NCBI GenBank assembly: GCA_022578605.1 | Contig: MU394081.1 | Span: 124,850-188,849 of the forward strand | Length of the DNA stretch: 64,000 nucleotides | Reading direction: 5' to 3' | Source of the DNA: Camillea tinctor | Lineage: Eukaryota > Ascomycota > Sordariomycetes > Xylariales > Xylariaceae | In this document: positions 60,253 through 64,000 of the stretch, in pieces | Position numbering within the stretch: position 1 is the stretch's first letter | How the letters are laid out: each line of letters starts with the position of its first letter | Notes under the pieces: model-generated | Seen by the model: the letters and a program-made list of their open reading frames with translations, nothing else | Told to the model about the DNA's origin: nothing | Databases searched by the model: none | Program-made: the position numbers and the translations under genes

Positions 60253-61571
60253 ATGGCTGGAAATATTATCCCCCGTGAAGAAGTTATCTTATCCGTTGAC
60301 GATATCAAGAGAATCGCAACATCCAAACTGCCACAGTTGCATTCTGGTAATCATTAACTCCCCTTTAACTTTATAGATCCAACAAGCTATATACTGATGG
60401 GACTCATCTCGTTCAGATTTCTTCAACGATGGCTCAACCGGACAGGTAACCGTTCATGAGAACACAACGGCCTATTCAAAGTACCGCCTCAGGCCGCGTG
60501 TTCTCGTCGACGTGTCCAAAGCTGACACTAGCACAACCCTTTTCGGTCAGCGTATTGATTTCCCTCTCTGCGTTTCGCCGGCTGGTCTCCAGGCGATAGC
60601 CCATCCAGACGGTGAGCTGGCTACTAGCCGTGCGTGCGCAAAGAGAAAGATACACATGGGTGTATCTTCGTTCACCAACTACTCCGTCGAGCAGATCCGG
60701 GAGGCCGGTCTCCAGGCCGGGCCCTTGGCGCACGCGATACAGCTCTATAGCATGCAAGACCGCGCCGCTCAAGAGCGCATAGTCCGCCGCGCCGAGGCAG
60801 CTGGTTGCACCGCCATCCTCCTGACGGCCGACAGTCCCGTGCTCGGCGTACGCTACAACGAGCGTCGGAACGATTTCCGCATCCCCGAGGGCCTGGGGCT
60901 TCCCATGCTGGAGATGACCTCGGAGACCATCCGCGCGCGGACGCACGAGGCCGGCTTCAAGTCGTTCAATTCGGACTCGCATTCCTGGGCTGAGGAGATC
61001 CCCTGGCTCCGGAGCAAGACGGGGATGCAGATCTGGATCAAGGGTGTCCTGACGGCTGAAGACGTGCACCTCGCCATACAGTACGGCTGCTCCGGAGTTA
61101 TGGTAAGCAACCACGGTGGCAGGCAGCTCGACGAAACGCCCGCTACCATCGATGTTCTCCCCGAGTGCGTGAAAGCCGCAGCCGGCAGGATCAGAATACA
61201 CATCGACGGGGGTATCAGGAACGGCACCGACATGTTTAAGGCGCTGGCCCTCGGGGCCGAGTGTGTCTGGATAGGGAGGCCTGCAATATGGGGCTTAGCG
61301 GTAAGTTGGTCGGCCGAAGGACGGCAGCCCCCTCTCCTACTCCCCACTCCCCACTCACCCCTTTTCTCCTCTGAGAGTAGAATTTCACGTACAAAACGCT
61401 GATCATACTGGTTTCTAGTATAACGGAGAGGCTGGGGTAACAAAAATGTTAGACATCATGTACAATGAATTCAAGAGATGCATGCAGTTGACTGGATGCA
61501 ACACTATCTCCGATATCACCCCGGCGTGTCTCGGCGTCGTCAGATCAGACGGGCCGCTAGCTCGATTATAG
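60253..61571 (+). CDS. FMN-dependent alpha-hydroxy-acid dehydrogenase
   Basis: Exons 60253-60346, 60417-61300 and 61419-61571 give 376 residues, the size of a family member without the cytochrome b2 domain of Cyb2. The TIM barrel shows YRLRPRVLVDVS, FPLCVSPAGLQAIAHPDGE, AIQLYSMQD, ILLTADSPVLGVRYNERRND, WIKGVL with FMN-contact lysine near residue 240, and SNHGGRQLDE with the catalytic His at about residue 264. HIDGGIRNGTDMFKALALGA binds the FMN phosphate. Such enzymes oxidise L-lactate, glycolate, mandelate or similar acids to 2-oxo acids. Lacking the b2 domain it may act as an oxidase. In a cluster it could process an aromatic hydroxy acid; this is inferred. Confidence 0.92.
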
Positions 61572-62401
61572 GTTTCATACCCAAAGAAGAGGCTCAAAGG
61601 TGGCATAGAGAAGACTGTTTGTGCCCACTCCCCCTCCCCTCGGCCGTATCATGTAGTAGCAGTAGTAGTGTTAGCGCGTCTAATTTACCAAGCAATGTCG
61701 TATATTATTACCAAGATTATTGAAAAGTCACTAAAAATATGTATATTGCTTATGCCCTAGTAATAACTAAAAGATCTTCATTTACATGAGAGGGCCAACG
61801 AACATTCCCCACGGGAGGACCATTGTCGTGCTTTCTACTACGAGTCAGTGATGTGGTCTGCATTAACTCACGAAATCTGATACGCAGATTCGGTACAATC
61901 ATTGGATGAGACTGCGCTTACGTGATAATAATCTATTCTAATGCAGTGAAGCTAACGTGTTGGAGCACCTACCTTGATCCTATTGGTAATGTTCCATCGA
62001 CGGCGCTAGGCTCAAACACGATAGCTTCGTTGAAGATTGTCGACGATCGTAGATTGCCGGTTTAGCCTAAGAGGAAAGAAGGACGGTAAGTCTATCGGAT
62101 TACCCCCTTAAATCTTTCAGGAGTTGTCACTAATAGGATACTAGAAGGGAAAGGGACCATCACACCTCACTTCTTATAGCCTTCGAGGTTGGTCAGCAAG
62201 GGCAAGTATTTCTCTCTTGCTTCGCATGTCAAATATGCCACCATCCGGCCGGCAATGGACCACTAAGTAATACTCATTTATCAACCCCCCCTTTCCCTCA
62301 TTAAGTATCTTCTTTCGCGTGAAGATCTCGTATATTTCGGTCCGGCAGTTGGGCCATCATGCACAGGGGTTTCTGACAACAAGAACACTAAGTCCACCAC
62401 C
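61572..62401. other. Intergenic region, FMN dehydrogenase / P450 pseudogene
   Basis: About 0.8 kb, with an AGTAGT repeat near 61654-61668. No coding feature was seen. Confidence 0.45.
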
Positions 62402-63770
62402 ATGCCCAGTATTATTTCTGCAATCTCCAATATCCCGCGGTCAGCATGCATAGCGACGCTATGTGCGTTGGGTTCCTTAGTGTACTTCGGGTCCCGACAT
62501 GCATTGCCGAAGCCTCGTCCTGCGATGCTATATAATTACGATGCAGTTAGCCGGTTGATGGCTGACGTCCCAAGTCTGATGGAGGTCGAGCGGAAGGGCG
62601 GCCGGCTGCGTCTTTGGTTCGCTGAGCAGCCACGTAAGCAAAGCTCATCAATATTCCAGGTGGTTCTGGGACCACGGGACCGCCCGTCTATCGTCATAAT
62701 AGACTTTGAAAGACGTTGAATGTTATGAGGAGCAGCGACTTCGAAAGAGGGTCCAAAAATGGAATCCCGCTTGGTGGAGTGATCCCCCAGCAGCATACGA
62801 GTCTGAATATAACAGACTCAAAGCACAAGAAAAATAAAGAGCTATTGAAGAATTTAATGACTTCGGACTTTTTGGATACAACAAGTCGTTCAACTACTCT
62901 TTTTCGAACCGGTAGGATTTCATGTCCTTTTCATTTTAGCCAAGCACTTGAAAGGTGTCTATCCCTGAAATATGCGAAAAAGATGTTGCATCTTATCAAT
63001 TTATGGGGTTTGAAGTCTTAAATAGCCAACAGTTCATAGCGACGTATACAAAAGCGAATACTATTCGAATATTTCACAATATGGGTTGAAAGAATTCATT
63101 TTTATATGATCTAGGCATAGTATCGCCTTTGATATAGTTATGACTTCTGTAAGGGGCTAAAAAGCAGTGTTGTGATTGCTCAGTTAAATTCCTTGAAGTC
63201 ACAAGTCATAACCTCCTATTAAACATCCAGAAAATAAGCATGGCCTAGACTAAGATGCCAATAGAAGCTATCCCATTCCCTTCAGTCCCTCCGACTAACA
63301 AATTTCTTGCGCCAGGAACTCATACGAACGGAGTAGGGGATGCTATAGCGATGTCATTAAGCTAGAGATTTTTCAGAGTTTATTATCTGATGCCTTATAT
63401 TTAGAATACCTACAATGTGTTTGAAACCCTTTGTAGGTACAACTTAACGATATTATGCAAAAGATGCCAGGCAAAGGTGACGAGTATGCCCACCCAGAAC
63501 AAGCACTATGGCTACGCAAAGACTCCGCGCAGTATCCCCAGATGCCTACAATGAGCGTCACCAACTACCAACGATCCAGGCGAAGAGCCCTAATATACCG
63601 TTTCAGGATGCGTTAGTCGGAGAGGTTCTCCGATTTAGGGCCCCCACTGGCCTATTTCTGTACGAGGTTATGGTTGATATCACGATGATGAGCTACCACA
63701 TCCCGCTTTAGACGTACATAATTAATACCGTGACGGGCCCGAGCTATTATACACAGGCCCACGCAGGACC
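62402..63770 (+). pseudogene. Decayed cytochrome P450 gene
   Basis: A P450 in pieces. The N-terminal part (62402-62710) has a membrane anchor (SACIATLCALGSLVYFG) and VVLGPRDRPSIVIIDFE, then a stop at 62717. The family sequence continues in another frame at about 62725 (RSSDFERGSKNGIP, IPQQHTSLNITDSK, LLKNLMTSDFLDTTS) and is lost near 63020 after LHLINLWGLK. No I-helix is found. The K-helix region reappears at about 63508-63711 (PDAYNERHQLPTI, IPFQDALVGEVLRFR), and a further shift gives GPSYYTQ near 63739. The heme loop is absent before the window edge. So there are at least two frame breaks and an internal loss of about 200 codons. It differs from the intact P450 at 50930. Confidence 0.75.
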
Positions 63771-64000
63771 GTACGCCATCAAATGGCTGGTTATTTAGAG
63801 CTCATGGTATAGTGCAATGACTTTGCGACTGAAAATGTGACATCATCCGATAAAACATGGGCATCACATGAAGTGCACAACCTATACGTAAATTTCTATG
63901 TCTTTTTTGAATACTCGACTATTGAGAGTGCACGCCGTCTTTAAACAAACAACCGAATTATATCTACAAGCTTTGTAACCTCCTACAAAGATTCTGAAGA
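63771..64000. other. Right edge of window
   Basis: 230 bases past the P450 remnant with no feature seen; the heme-binding part of the decayed P450 is not found in it. Confidence 0.4.

Noticed and set aside
1..64000. CRISPR arrays, rRNA genes, LTR retrotransposon pairs
   Set aside because: None seen; direct repeats in the window are microsatellites, coding repeats or belong to the two TIR elements.

Overview
The window reads as nuclear DNA of a filamentous ascomycete (Pezizomycotina, probably Sordariomycetes; the class is an inference). Genes carry short 50-100 bp introns with GTRAGT donors and CTRAC branch points. The set includes fungal-only families: Zn2Cys6 regulator, Crh-type GH16 with a Ser/Thr tail, scytalone dehydratase, PL3 pectate lyase and secondary-metabolism P450s. 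Nothing bacterial or viral was seen. Gene models were built by joining exons at recognisable splice sites; many coding exons are shorter than any long open frame.

Left half, about 1-24.7 kb, is conserved housekeeping. It holds the N-terminal part of an SNF1-activating (CaMKK-like) kinase (-), BET5/TRAPPC1 (+), PEX3 (-), ATG101 (+), the forkhead regulator HCM1/Sep1 type (-), a secreted lactonase-fold protein (+), ATG16 (+) and DOT1 (-). The 5.6 kb between HCM1 and the lactonase gene has a 240 bp MITE-like element with matching terminal inverted repeats and a 5-bp direct repeat on each side.

Middle, about 26-42 kb, is wall, secretion and accessory content: a 1316-aa Crh-like GH16 wall protein with four Cys-containing repeats and a Gly-His tail, scytalone dehydratase (DHN melanin), a MULE-like non-autonomous element with TIRs of at least 110 bp and an 11-bp flanking repeat, an SDR oxidoreductase, two tandem unrecognised genes for coiled-coil proteins ending in a membrane tail, and a PL3 pectate lyase. 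The tandem pair share a last-intron position and architecture, and one has an N-terminus built on glutamine at every third residue. It is the most unusual system-like item here.

Right part: 42-51 kb is gene-poor and A+T-rich to the eye and holds a broken F-box gene. From 50.9 kb to the end lies a candidate metabolic cluster: an 8-exon cytochrome P450, a Zn2Cys6 regulator, a divergent isochorismatase-like/MFS transporter pair whose shared promoter carries three copies of CTCARCTCCG (two forming a perfect inverted repeat), an FMN-dependent alpha-hydroxy-acid dehydrogenase, and a decayed second P450. No PKS, NRPS or terpene synthase backbone is inside the window, so the cluster may be catabolic, or may extend past the right edge.
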